A stretch of DNA of 60,680 nucleotides from an uncultured Eubacteriales bacterium (GTDB taxonomy: Bacteria > Bacillota > Clostridia > Oscillospirales > Acutalibacteraceae), in contig CASFEZ010000009.1 in the NCBI GenBank assembly GCA_949293815.1, forward strand, positions 1 through 60,680. Reading direction: 5' to 3'. Numbering within the stretch: position 1 is the first letter of the stretch; each line of letters opens with the position of its first letter. The position numbers and the translations under genes are program-made. This document shows, piece by piece, positions 24,739 through 33,107 of the stretch. Below the pieces are notes generated by a model. The model saw only the letters and a program-made list of their open reading frames with translations, did no database searches and had not been told where the DNA came from.

Positions 24739-26244
24739 TTAATTTTCAATCTTTTGACCGGCAGCGACTTTTCTTTCTTCAATTTCAGCAACCATTTCGC
24801 GCTGGCGCTTTTCGGTGATACGATAGAAGAACATGGGTACGCAGGTCAGGAACATGCTCAGCGCGCCGGAGAGCACCAGCATATTCCACAGAAGGTCTTT
24901 GCCTTCAGGATTGATATAAATACCATTGGAGGCGGTGGGGTTGATACCAGCAGCATAGTAAGCAACAACGCCGACAAACGCACCGATTGCCATACCGATT
25001 TTGTTAATCAGGGTTTGCATGGCAAAGCAGATACCCTCGCCGCGCTCACCGGTCTTCCACTCAAGATAATCGACCGTGTCGCCGATCATCGCATAAGTAA
25101 TAATGTTATTAACGCCCTGCGGCAAGCCGAGCAGCACAAGACCCACAGCGCTGACAACAAGCTTCCAGGGAGCGTCATAGCCGACAAAGTACATAATGAA
25201 CATGACGACGGCACCAAACAGATGGATAATGATATAAGACCATTTTTTGGTAAATTTTTTAGACATCCAGGGAACCAGAAGCGAAGCAACCAGACCGCCG
25301 GGGACAACCAAAAGCGTAATCAGGCTGTAAATGCTCTCCTCTTCCAGCACATATTTGGCAAAATACAAGCCGCCTGTATATGTATAAACCATTCTTGCGC
25401 CGCCCAGAACGCCGGACAGAACGATAAGCAGCAATTCTCTATTTTTGAACAGCAATTTCAGGTTGTGTCCCAGAGAAGGTGCTTCATCTGTACTGGTGAA
25501 GCGTTCTTTGGTGTTTTTAAAGCCATACAAAATTGTCGGGATTGCAAGAAGCACCAGAACAAGCGCGCAGATAAAATAAGTCCATTTTAAGGTGCTGGCA
25601 TTTTCCTGAATATACTGCGGCAGCACCACACCGGCTTCGTCTTTATACTTTGCGGTAACGGCGGAGGTGATAATCGGAACCAAGACCGTTACAATACCGG
25701 CACCCAGTGTACAGGCAAGACGAGCGACAGTCAGAATATTGCCGCGCACTTCCGTGTTGTTTGTCAGGCAGGAGGACAGCCCCCAATAGGGCACATCCGC
25801 AACCGTATAAACCACAGACCAAACGGTATAGACGGCAGAAATCAGGAAGAAAGAGGTTGCCGACTCCGCCTGATACGCCGGCAGGAAACAAAGCAGCGTA
25901 ACAATTGCAATGGGAATAACTGTCCATTTCAGGTACGGGCGGCATTTGCCCCACTTGGTACGGGTTTTATCCACAATAGAACCCATAATCGGGTCATTGC
26001 AGGCGTCGAACACACGGACAGCCAACATCAAAAAGGCAACGGCCATGGTACCGGAAACGCCATTGATAGTAAAGCTGTCTGAACCGAACAGCAGTGCATC
26101 GGTCATGAAAATAGTCAAATAAGAACCGATAATCGTACAGATAAAGTTCTCACCAAAACCGGCAACACTGTAGGCTATGGCTTCCTTCGGCTGCACGCCC
26201 TTACCCGGCGTGGTGCCGAATATTTTGTGCAAAATGTTATTCAT
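24739..26244 (-). CDS. GPH-family (MelB-like) sugar:cation symporter
   Basis: A 501-residue membrane protein with about 12 hydrophobic helices of the glycoside-pentoside-hexuronide:cation symporter family within MFS. Family features are FDACNDPIMGSIVDKTRTKWGKCRPYL after helix 2 (split here by helix ends) and a MelB-like central loop. Such proteins import disaccharides, glucuronides or pentosides with H+ or Na+; the substrate cannot be read from sequence. No glycosidase gene is adjacent, so the sugar link is inference. Start ATG 26244 has GGAGG 6 nt before it. It is a single-gene unit with its own promoter and terminator. Confidence 0.88.
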   Translation of the reverse strand: MNNILHKIFGTTPGKGVQPKEAIAYSVAGFGENFICTIIGSYLTIFMTDALLFGSDSFTINGVSGTMAVAFLMLAVRVFDACNDPIMGSIVDKTRTKWGKCRPYLKWTVIPIAIVTLLCFLPAYQAESATSFFLISAVYTVWSVVYTVADVPYWGLSSCLTNNTEVRGNILTVARLACTLGAGIVTVLVPIITSAVTAKYKDEAGVVLPQYIQENASTLKWTYFICALVLVLLAIPTILYGFKNTKERFTSTDEAPSLGHNLKLLFKNRELLLIVLSGVLGGARMVYTYTGGLYFAKYVLEEESIYSLITLLVVPGGLVASLLVPWMSKKFTKKWSYIIIHLFGAVVMFIMYFVGYDAPWKLVVSAVGLVLLGLPQGVNNIITYAMIGDTVDYLEWKTGERGEGICFAMQTLINKIGMAIGAFVGVVAYYAAGINPTASNGIYINPEGKDLLWNMLVLSGALSMFLTCVPMFFYRITEKRQREMVAEIEERKVAAGQKIEN

Positions 26245-26274
26245 ACAAAACCTCCATCGATTGATAACAGAACT

Positions 26275-26303
26275 ATTATAACGGGTTGACCCAAAATAGT
26301 CAA
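26275..26303 (-). promoter_or_regulatory. SigA-type promoter of the symporter gene with an operator-like repeat
   Basis: On the minus strand TTGACT (26298-26303), 17-bp spacer, TATAAT (26275-26280). An inverted repeat TTGAC-N8-GTCAA (26286-26303) covers the -35 and most of the spacer, the position at which a repressor would block RNA polymerase. A palindromic CATATG lies just upstream (26306-26311). Confidence 0.7.
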
Positions 26304-26323
26304 GTCATATGGCTAAAATATAT

Positions 26324-27076
26324 TCATAATTCAGCCATTTTTTTATAGAAATCCAACGAAGAGAATTGCCGCTCTGTTTGAATCAATATATATTTTTCAC
26401 AAATACTCGCCAGTTCCTGCAAATCTCCCGGCGCAATAGAAAAAGTATAAAGCCTGTCAAAATCAGACAGAATAACATGCAAAAGCGCTGACAGCACGGA
26501 GCGGTTTACCGCAACGCCGCTGTACGAATTGCCGCAGCGGCGGCACAGCAGCACCCCCGCAGATAAATTGAAATACATCGGCTCCGGCTGTGCAGGCAAC
26601 TCACCGCAGACGCTGCACCCCGTTAAGTCCGGTGCATAGCCGCAGTTGGCGCAAAGGCGCATTTCGGTAACGGCTTTTAACCATACGGGATCTTTTTTAT
26701 TATTACAAAGAAAATATAAACTATTTAAAATCAAGCGCAAATTCTCAGGATTGCGCTCATCGGCGGCAACCAGTTCGCCCGCAAGCTGCCCGAAATACTG
26801 CGCAAGCGACAGCTTTGCAATATCATCATGCAGCTGATAAAATAACTCTTTGGGGCTTGCCTCCGCCACGCGATAGGCATCGCCGCTTTTTTGAAATATA
26901 AAATCCGAAAAGCAAAACGCCTGCGTAGCAGCGTGCAATTTGCTTTTCGGACGCCTGGCCGCCTTGGCAAAGGCGCGGACAACGCCGTGCTCCCGCGTTA
27001 AAACCGTAACAATCCGGTCGCTTTCGCCAGTGTACCGCACCTGAAGCACAATGCCATCGGTAGAAAAAGAATCCAT
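26324..27076 (-). CDS. recO: DNA repair protein RecO
   Basis: A 250-residue recombination mediator that anneals single strands and loads RecA in the RecFOR pathway. The N-terminal OB-fold begins TDGIVLQVRYTGESDRIVTVLT-like (shown in part), followed by a helical domain and a zinc finger with the pairs CANC, CSVC and CRRC near residues 142-180. Last gene of the era-recO operon, 4 nt after era. No terminator is evident before the symporter promoter. Confidence 0.93.
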   Translation of the reverse strand: MDSFSTDGIVLQVRYTGESDRIVTVLTREHGVVRAFAKAARRPKSKLHAATQAFCFSDFIFQKSGDAYRVAEASPKELFYQLHDDIAKLSLAQYFGQLAGELVAADERNPENLRLILNSLYFLCNNKKDPVWLKAVTEMRLCANCGYAPDLTGCSVCGELPAQPEPMYFNLSAGVLLCRRCGNSYSGVAVNRSVLSALLHVILSDFDRLYTFSIAPGDLQELASICEKYILIQTERQFSSLDFYKKMAEL

Positions 27077-27080
27077 GGAA

Positions 27081-27983
27081 TCAATCCAATCCGAAGTTAT
27101 GAATCAGCCCTTCCCGGTTGCGCCAATCCTCTTTGACCTTAACCCAGCACTGCAAATTCACGCGGCAGCTGAAAAATCGCTCCATATCCCGGCGCGCCGC
27201 AGTCGATACCGCTTTGAGCATGGCGCCGTTTTTACCGATAATAATGCCCTTATGGCTGTTTTTTTCGCAGTAAATGGTGGCTTCAATGTCTAATAAATCG
27301 GCGTTTTCGCGCTCTTTGAACGATTCGATAGCAACAGCAATGCCGTGCGGGATCTCCTTATCCAGACGCAAAAGAAGCTTTTCGCGAATCATTTCCGCAG
27401 CAAGCACACGCTCGGGCTGGTCGGTAAGCGTGTCATCCGGGAAATAGTGGGGAGATTCCACACTGTATTTTTTCAACTCTGCCAGTAGCTCGTCCATACT
27501 GTCGTTTTTCAATGCGGAAATCGGTACAACCGCGTCAAAATTACAAAGCTGACTGAATTGGAGGATAAGAGAAGCAAGATCGGACTTGTCCTTTATTGTG
27601 TCGATTTTATTGACAGCCAAAACCACAGGCAGACGATCCTTTTTTATTTTTTGAATCAGTTCGCACTCCGTTTCGCGCGGCTCTTTTTCCGGCTCAACAA
27701 CCAGCAGGCAAACATCACCGCCACTGATGCTGTCATCCACAGCCTGCACCATTTTTTCGCCGAGTTTGGTGCGCGGACGATGAAAGCCCGGCGTATCGGT
27801 AAAAACAAGCTGCACGCCGTCATCCATGGTTAAAACACCGGTAATACCTGTACGGGTGGTCTGAGGCTTTGGAGAAACAATCGCCACTTTTTGACCGAGC
27901 AGACGGTTCAATATGGTGGACTTGCCCGCATTCGGGCAGCCGACAATGGCAATAAATGCTGATTTAGAAACTATATTTTCCAT
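27081..27983 (-). CDS. era: GTPase Era
   Basis: A 300-residue GTPase for 16S rRNA maturation and 30S assembly. The N-terminal GTPase domain has GCPNAGKST (residues 15-23), the DTPGFHRP switch II and NKID. The C-terminal KH domain (about 205-300) has the IIGKNGAMLK loop that binds the 3' end of 16S rRNA. Lies between ybeY and recO as in other Firmicutes; dgkA and cdd, often found between ybeY and era, are absent. Confidence 0.97.
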   Translation of the reverse strand: MENIVSKSAFIAIVGCPNAGKSTILNRLLGQKVAIVSPKPQTTRTGITGVLTMDDGVQLVFTDTPGFHRPRTKLGEKMVQAVDDSISGGDVCLLVVEPEKEPRETECELIQKIKKDRLPVVLAVNKIDTIKDKSDLASLILQFSQLCNFDAVVPISALKNDSMDELLAELKKYSVESPHYFPDDTLTDQPERVLAAEMIREKLLLRLDKEIPHGIAVAIESFKERENADLLDIEATIYCEKNSHKGIIIGKNGAMLKAVSTAARRDMERFFSCRVNLQCWVKVKEDWRNREGLIHNFGLD

Positions 27984-27997
27984 TTTTTCACGCCGAC

Positions 27998-28507
27998 TTA
28001 TTGGTCGTCAACCGGATAGTAGCTGCCGTTGCGCGGCAAGCCAAGACGAATCAGAATAGCTTCTTCCTTTTCACGCATGCGAATTTTTTGCAAGCCGCCT
28101 TCTTCATGGTCATAGCCAAGCAAGTGGAGCATGGAATGTGCCGTTAAGTAAGCGACCTCACGCTGTAGGGAGTGACCATATTCATTGGCCTGCGCCACCG
28201 CATGCTGCATGGAAATAACGATATCGCCGAGTATTTTTGCGCCGGTATCGGGGTTGACATCGTAGTTTCCGTTCTCACCCAGCGGAAAAGAAAGCACATC
28301 CGTTGAAGAATCCAGATTGCGATACTTTGCATTCAGGGCACGGATTTGCTCATCGTTGACAAAGGTTACGCTGATTTCCGCAGAACCTTCAAAATTTTCC
28401 AGCACCAACGCTGCATGGCAGCAGCGGCGTACCAACATGCGAATGCCCGTGGGTATTTTTACATCTTTTTGATCATTTTTGATAATTACTTTAATTTTAT
28501 CTGGCAT
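27998..28507 (-). CDS. ybeY: Endoribonuclease YbeY, rRNA maturation factor
   Basis: A 169-residue zinc-dependent RNase needed for 16S rRNA 3' end maturation and ribosome quality control. The zinc motif HxxxHxxxxxH is present as H124, H128, H134 in AHSMLHLLGYDH, and the family segment STDVLSFPLGE is seen near residue 68. It lies 17 nt after phoH and 14 nt before era, a conserved ribosome-maturation group. Confidence 0.96.
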   Translation of the reverse strand: MPDKIKVIIKNDQKDVKIPTGIRMLVRRCCHAALVLENFEGSAEISVTFVNDEQIRALNAKYRNLDSSTDVLSFPLGENGNYDVNPDTGAKILGDIVISMQHAVAQANEYGHSLQREVAYLTAHSMLHLLGYDHEEGGLQKIRMREKEEAILIRLGLPRNGSYYPVDDQ

Positions 28508-28524
28508 CGTTTACAAGTCCTTTC

Positions 28525-29478
28525 TTATTTTTTTGACGCACGCTCATAGGCTTTGATAATATCCTGTACCAACCGATGGCGTACCACATCCTTTTCGTTG
28601 AACATAACGGTTTCAATATCCTCCACATGCTTCAGAATCTTTATCACTTCCACCAGACCGGAACGCTTACCGTCGGGTAAATCGATTTGGGTAATATCGC
28701 CGGTTACAACGATTTTGGAATTAAAGCCCAAACGGGTTAAAAACATTTTCATCTGCTCAGGCGTGGTATTCTGGGCTTCATCGAGAATAATAAAGCTGTC
28801 ATCCAGCGTTCTGCCGCGCATATACGCCAGCGGGGCAACTTCGATATTCCCCCGTTCCTGGTAGCGTGTGAAATTTTCGGCACCAAGCATATCAAACAGG
28901 GCATCATACAGCGGACGCAGGTACGGGTCAACTTTCGACTGCAAATCACCGGGCAAAAAGCCCAGCTTTTCACCAGCTTCCACCGCCGGACGGGTCAAAA
29001 TGATTCGGTTCACCTCTTTGGCGCGGAACGCATTCACGGCCATTGCCACGGCAAGATAGGTTTTGCCCGTGCCAGCAGGTCCCACGCCAAAAACGATGGT
29101 ATTGTTCTTAATGGCTTCGATATAATTTTTTTGCCCGAGTGTTTTGGGTTTTACCGGTTTCCCGCGGGATGTGATGCAGATACAATCCGCCGTCATGGCA
29201 GCCAGCCGGTCCTCGCTGCCCTCGTTGACCAGTGAAAGTACGTAGCGCACATTCTGCTCGGTCAGCACCTCGCCTTTGTTAATCAGAGTTAAAAGCCCGT
29301 TGATGGCGCGCACGGCGGCGGAAACATTTTCCGCTTCACCGGAGACCTTCAGCTCTGTGCCGCGGTTAAGGATATCTACATTGTACTGCTTTTCTATCAG
29401 CTTAATGTTTTCATCAAAACTGCCGAAAAGACTTACCGCCTGCTCCATACGGTCAAATCCAATGGTTTGTTCAAACAT
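28525..29478 (-). CDS. phoH: PhoH-like ATPase (YbeZ)
   Basis: A 317-residue PhoH/YbeZ family P-loop ATPase with Walker A GPAGTGKT (133-140) and FIILDEAQNTT as Walker B. The N-terminal region (about 20-65) resembles a KH-like RNA-binding fold. By family and genomic partner it is linked to RNA metabolism with YbeY, encoded immediately downstream. In Bacillus pgpH lies between these two genes; here only 17 nt do. Start at 29478 with GGAG upstream, after its own promoter. Confidence 0.93.
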   Translation of the reverse strand: MFEQTIGFDRMEQAVSLFGSFDENIKLIEKQYNVDILNRGTELKVSGEAENVSAAVRAINGLLTLINKGEVLTEQNVRYVLSLVNEGSEDRLAAMTADCICITSRGKPVKPKTLGQKNYIEAIKNNTIVFGVGPAGTGKTYLAVAMAVNAFRAKEVNRIILTRPAVEAGEKLGFLPGDLQSKVDPYLRPLYDALFDMLGAENFTRYQERGNIEVAPLAYMRGRTLDDSFIILDEAQNTTPEQMKMFLTRLGFNSKIVVTGDITQIDLPDGKRSGLVEVIKILKHVEDIETVMFNEKDVVRHRLVQDIIKAYERASKK

Positions 29479-29511
29479 ATGCTATCTCCAAAAATCTACA
29501 TTACACAGTAT

Positions 29512-29540
29512 ATTTTATCATCCTTTTTTTGTCGATGCAA
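29512..29540 (-). promoter_or_regulatory. Promoter for phoH-ybeY-era-recO
   Basis: On the minus strand TTGCAT (29535-29540), 17-bp spacer, TAAAAT (29512-29517), in the 139-nt AT-rich gap after yqfD. It would let phoH-ybeY-era-recO be expressed without the sporulation genes upstream. No terminator for yqfD is clear in the gap. Confidence 0.55.
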
Positions 29541-29617
29541 GGACTTCCGCAAAAAAAACTGTTGAAGTTTAATATAATTATTCCTTTCAATTGTTCAAAA
29601 TATACAAAATTTATATT

Positions 29618-30802
29618 TTATGGCTCCGTTTCGGGTTCCGAAATCGTTGCAATCGGCTGTTCCAGTGCAATATTTTCCCTACAGGAACCACTCCAGCGTA
29701 TTGTCAGCGGCTGCGTATCTGAAAAAGACAGATTTTGCTCGGTCATTTCACAGGTTTCACAGAGCGGCAAATATTGTTCATAAAAGTCGGCACAGGCAAG
29801 TAACCGGTGTTCTTTTTCCGTCAGCTGTTCTTCCGACAGCGAGGACTTTTCATATACGGTCTGCGTTTCGACACCAACAGGCAGCAAGTCACCCTGCCAA
29901 ATCATATCTTCCTCGCCGGTAACGATGCTACTTCCCTGCTTCGGCAAAGAGCTGAGAAGCCGCAAACCAAAGAAATATATATACCGATTCTCTCCAGTAA
30001 CAAAAACACGCATATACGCCGCACAGTCGGCGCTCGCTTCAATCGCGCGCTGCGTTCGCGCATAGCAAACACCCATGGCGCGAACGGTGTAATAGGTTGC
30101 GTCTTTGCGCTGAACAACACCGCTAATGAGCACATCCCCTTTGGATACCGTCATATGATTTTTTGCAACGGCAACCCCGCGGGAAATGGTCAATTCTTCT
30201 ATGTATCCATCCCGGGATGCCACAATATCATAAGCACCCTCATCCGCGACTATATCCGGTGCTTCTACCTGCTCGCGAACTTCAATAACAGCGGTGCTGC
30301 CGCGAATATTAACTGCTGTCCAGGAGATGGACGGCAGATTTGATTTGATTGCGTTTTCAATTACAGAAACATCCAGCCGCCCTTTCCGCGTTCCCCGCTC
30401 CAGACCCGCATCCGCCGCAATCTGCAATAGTGCGCGTTCGCTGATTTTTTCATTGCCGCTAACCTCTACGCGCCAAATACAGGAAGCGGCCAGTGCATAC
30501 AGCAGTACTGCTGCGGCAAGCCCTATCACAAGTCCAATACGCGCCCGATTACTGTGCAGCAGAAAAGGCAGACCGCTTTTCTCTGTAGCGCGCAGTTTGA
30601 CCGCCGACTTCCTGGCGGGGATTCGCATTTTTTTATAGCCTCTCAAACTGGTTTTTGCACGGAGCACGCCATCCTCAGTGGTCATTTCCCATAACGGAAT
30701 TTGATTTAAATGACAGAGATTGACAAACCTTGCTGCAAAACCGCCCGTACCTTTAAAAGTTACGGTTCCGAGAATAAAGCGGATCAACCGAATCATAAAC
30801 AT
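29618..30802 (-). CDS. yqfD: Sporulation protein YqfD
   Basis: A 394-residue membrane protein of the YqfD family, made in the mother cell under SigE in Bacillus. The N-terminal ~90 residues are basic and cytosolic, one membrane helix lies near 92-112 (IGLVIGLAAAVLLYALAASC), and the following extracytosolic part begins with a POTRA-like segment (WRVEVSGNEKISERAL) and holds the long beta-rich region. Its exact role in spore formation is not known. It is paired with yqfC (12 nt upstream) as in essentially all spore formers that carry it. Confidence 0.92.
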   Translation of the reverse strand: MFMIRLIRFILGTVTFKGTGGFAARFVNLCHLNQIPLWEMTTEDGVLRAKTSLRGYKKMRIPARKSAVKLRATEKSGLPFLLHSNRARIGLVIGLAAAVLLYALAASCIWRVEVSGNEKISERALLQIAADAGLERGTRKGRLDVSVIENAIKSNLPSISWTAVNIRGSTAVIEVREQVEAPDIVADEGAYDIVASRDGYIEELTISRGVAVAKNHMTVSKGDVLISGVVQRKDATYYTVRAMGVCYARTQRAIEASADCAAYMRVFVTGENRYIYFFGLRLLSSLPKQGSSIVTGEEDMIWQGDLLPVGVETQTVYEKSSLSEEQLTEKEHRLLACADFYEQYLPLCETCEMTEQNLSFSDTQPLTIRWSGSCRENIALEQPIATISEPETEP

Positions 30803-30814
30803 AGCATCGTTCCT

Positions 30815-31087
30815 TTATATAAATTCTATCGACGCAATACGGCCGCGTATGACCGCTTCCTCGCCGTCCAGCTGCAACAGCTCCAATTCACTGCCGTAAA
30901 AAGCAACGGTTCTTCCTCCGGCTGACAACCGAATCATCTGTTCTTCATAATCGCACACCCCGTGGCAATCGGAAACAATCGCTTCCCGTTCGCCAAGCAA
31001 GCGTATTTCCGGCACGGGGTTTTCCAAATCCTTCATAAACAGATGCGATGAGAGCCGAGCGGTCAGATTTTCCCTTTTATTTTCCAT
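30815..31087 (-). CDS. yqfC: Sporulation protein YqfC (YabP family)
   Basis: A 90-residue YabP/YqfC-family protein, a small beta-rich sporulation protein under SigE control in Bacillus. Features are NPVPEIRLLGEREAIVSDC near the N-terminus and a C-terminal GEEAVIRGRIASIEF. First gene of the yqfC-yqfD unit. The 68-nt gap to ylbJ must hold two divergent promoters. On the minus strand a SigE-like CATAGACT lies there, but no matching -35. Confidence 0.88.
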   Translation of the reverse strand: MENKRENLTARLSSHLFMKDLENPVPEIRLLGEREAIVSDCHGVCDYEEQMIRLSAGGRTVAFYGSELELLQLDGEEAVIRGRIASIEFI

Positions 31088-31120
31088 GAATAATCACCCG
31101 ATACAGTCTATGCGTCCAAG

Positions 31121-31149
31121 GCATAAATCTTGCCATACTTCCATATAGT
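31121..31149 (+). promoter_or_regulatory. Possible SigE-type promoter for ylbJ
   Basis: GCATAAAT (31121-31128), 13-bp spacer, CATATAGT (31142-31149), resembling the SigE -35 (ATATT-like) and -10 (CATACA-T) boxes. The predicted transcript start would fall close to the annotated ATG at 31156, so either translation begins further downstream or the promoter call is wrong. Confidence 0.25.
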
Positions 31150-31155
31150 GTTACT

Positions 31156-32217
31156 ATGAAAACGATTGCTGCAACAAAAACATCACGACTGCCTGCCATG
31201 CTAATGATAGCAATGGTGGCTTTGACCGCCGTATTTTTACTGGCACGTGCGGAAAGTATTGCCGACGGTGTGGGCGAAGGGATTGTACTTGCCGTCAACC
31301 AAGTGATACCATCCCTTTACCCATTTTTAATCCTGACATCCTTTTTAAGCCGACAAAACATTTTTATTTCTGAAAACAACCGGATAGTGCGCATATTCAC
31401 CCGCCTGTTCAAGCTGCCGCCCCATTGCCTTATCAGCGCAGTTATGGCGGCAGTCGGCGGTTTTCCGGCCGGACTGAAAATGACGGAAGAACTGCGTCAA
31501 AGCGGACGACTGACCGATGTGCAGACCCGCATTATGACTGCGTGCTGCTTTCATGCTGGACCGGCGTTTTTAATAACGGCAGTGGGTCAAAATATGTTCG
31601 GCAGCCGAAAAGCTGGTTTGCTGCTGATGAGCAGCACCCTGCTGTCCTCTTTTATTACCGGGCTGATTGCCGCAGTGGGCAAGGAAGCGCCAAAAGAGCA
31701 AATGCCGCAAGCACCTGCCGCCGCCTCTTTATCCGAAACACTGGTCGACTCTGTTACGGCTGCCGCTAAGGCTATGTATGCCGCATGTATTTGGATTTGC
31801 ATTTTCATGGGCGTCTTTCGCGGATTGGAAGCTGTTTTCGGAACATTGCCAAGCGTCATGTATCTCCTTGCTGAAGTAACGACCGGCTGCATGCGCTGCG
31901 CAGAACGGACCTCATTGCCTATGGCTGCGGCAGCCTGTGCTTTCGGCGGTTTTTGCGTGCACTGCCAGATGCTTCCGATTTTGGTCAATATAAAAATAAA
32001 ATACCGGTACTTTCTCCGGTACCGGTTCATTCACAGCCTGTTGGCGTATGGCATCTGTTTAATATTGGAAAAGATTTTTGCGCCGGCGGTGACGGCTTCC
32101 CTTTCCGTGCACAGCGGCGGCGAACTGCTGCTCTCTGTGCCGCAGTTATTGCTTTTAGGCACAATCAGCGCGGTGTTGATTTGGGACACCGCGCCGAAAC
32201 GACAAAAGGATGATTAA
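31156..32217 (+). CDS. ylbJ: YlbJ-like sporulation integral membrane protein
   Basis: A 353-residue polytopic membrane protein resembling YlbJ, a SigE-controlled sporulation protein related to nucleoside-recognition (Gate) domain proteins such as SpmA. Features are VNQVIPSLYPFLILTSFLSRQ, the GGFPAGLKMTEELRQSG loop and about eight hydrophobic helices. No good ribosome site precedes the ATG at 31156; an in-frame ATG at 31198 is the main alternative. It is on the opposite strand to its surroundings, and its TAA shares the sequence TTAA with the stop of rsgA. Placement in a YlbJ-like rather than another Gate family is probable, not certain. Confidence 0.75.
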   Translation: MKTIAATKTSRLPAMLMIAMVALTAVFLLARAESIADGVGEGIVLAVNQVIPSLYPFLILTSFLSRQNIFISENNRIVRIFTRLFKLPPHCLISAVMAAVGGFPAGLKMTEELRQSGRLTDVQTRIMTACCFHAGPAFLITAVGQNMFGSRKAGLLLMSSTLLSSFITGLIAAVGKEAPKEQMPQAPAAASLSETLVDSVTAAAKAMYAACIWICIFMGVFRGLEAVFGTLPSVMYLLAEVTTGCMRCAERTSLPMAAAACAFGGFCVHCQMLPILVNIKIKYRYFLRYRFIHSLLAYGICLILEKIFAPAVTASLSVHSGGELLLSVPQLLLLGTISAVLIWDTAPKRQKDD

Positions 32218-33107
32218 GTTTTTCTGCGATCCAACTGCCACTGGGGAATATCCTTGACCTCGCTGTACATAGTCACATAGCTTGCGTGGCGTGACGGCTC
32301 AATTTTTCCGTCACGCACCGCCTGAAGAACAGCGCAGCCTTTTTCAACCGTATGAGAACAGCCGGTAAAACGGCAATCGGGTGTGTATGTATCAAAGTCC
32401 GGGAAACAGGACGCCAGTTCATCTTTTGCAATCAGGTCGCCGTTTTCAAAATCCAGAGCGGAAAATCCGGGCGTATCGGCAATATACCCGTCAAACAGAG
32501 GAAACAGTTCTACGCAGCGGGTGGTATGCCGTCCGCGACCGAGCTTTTTGCTGATTTCACCGGTGTCCAGTGCCAATTCCGGCGAAAGGCGGTTGAGCAA
32601 AGAGGTTTTTCCCGCACCGGTATTGCCAGTCAGCGCACAGACCGCGTGGGAAAACAGCGGTAAAAATCGGGACACGCCCTCCCCCGACACCGAGGAAAAC
32701 GCAAAGCTGACAAAACCCGCCCGACGGTAAATTTGCACATAATCCGAAACATCGTGCAAATCGCACTTAGAGAACACCACCACCGGTTCAATTCGGCGGT
32801 ATGTTGCCAACGCGGTCAGTCTGTCAATCACAGAAAGGCTGGGCGACGGCGAAACAGCCCCGGAAATGATAACCAATCTATCGATATTGGCAATCGGGGG
32901 ACGCAGAAGCATATTTTTTCGAGGATGGATCTGCACAATTGTTGCGCTGTCCTGCGCAGCCGAAACCGTTACCCAATCCCCAGCCAGCGGTTTAACACCA
33001 TCCTTGCGGAACAGCCCCCGCGCCCTGCACTGCAAAAGCATTCCCTCATCGGTTCGTACTGTATACAGACCGCCGACACCTTTCATGATTCGTCCGAAAT
33101 ATTCCAT
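32214..33107 (-). CDS. rsgA: Ribosome small subunit-dependent GTPase A
   Basis: A 297-residue circularly permuted GTPase that tests and matures the 30S subunit. An N-terminal OB-fold (1-70) is followed by the permuted GTPase domain with G4-like SKCD (113-116) before the P-loop GNTGAGKTS (161-169), and a C-terminal zinc finger CRFTGCSH...GC. Its ATG overlaps the TAA of prkC by one base (TAATG), so it is coupled to the kinase, as in other Firmicutes, where this GTPase can be a kinase substrate. rpe, often next, is absent; the operon ends at the convergent ylbJ. Confidence 0.96.
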   Translation of the reverse strand: MEYFGRIMKGVGGLYTVRTDEGMLLQCRARGLFRKDGVKPLAGDWVTVSAAQDSATIVQIHPRKNMLLRPPIANIDRLVIISGAVSPSPSLSVIDRLTALATYRRIEPVVVFSKCDLHDVSDYVQIYRRAGFVSFAFSSVSGEGVSRFLPLFSHAVCALTGNTGAGKTSLLNRLSPELALDTGEISKKLGRGRHTTRCVELFPLFDGYIADTPGFSALDFENGDLIAKDELASCFPDFDTYTPDCRFTGCSHTVEKGCAVLQAVRDGKIEPSRHASYVTMYSEVKDIPQWQLDRRKT

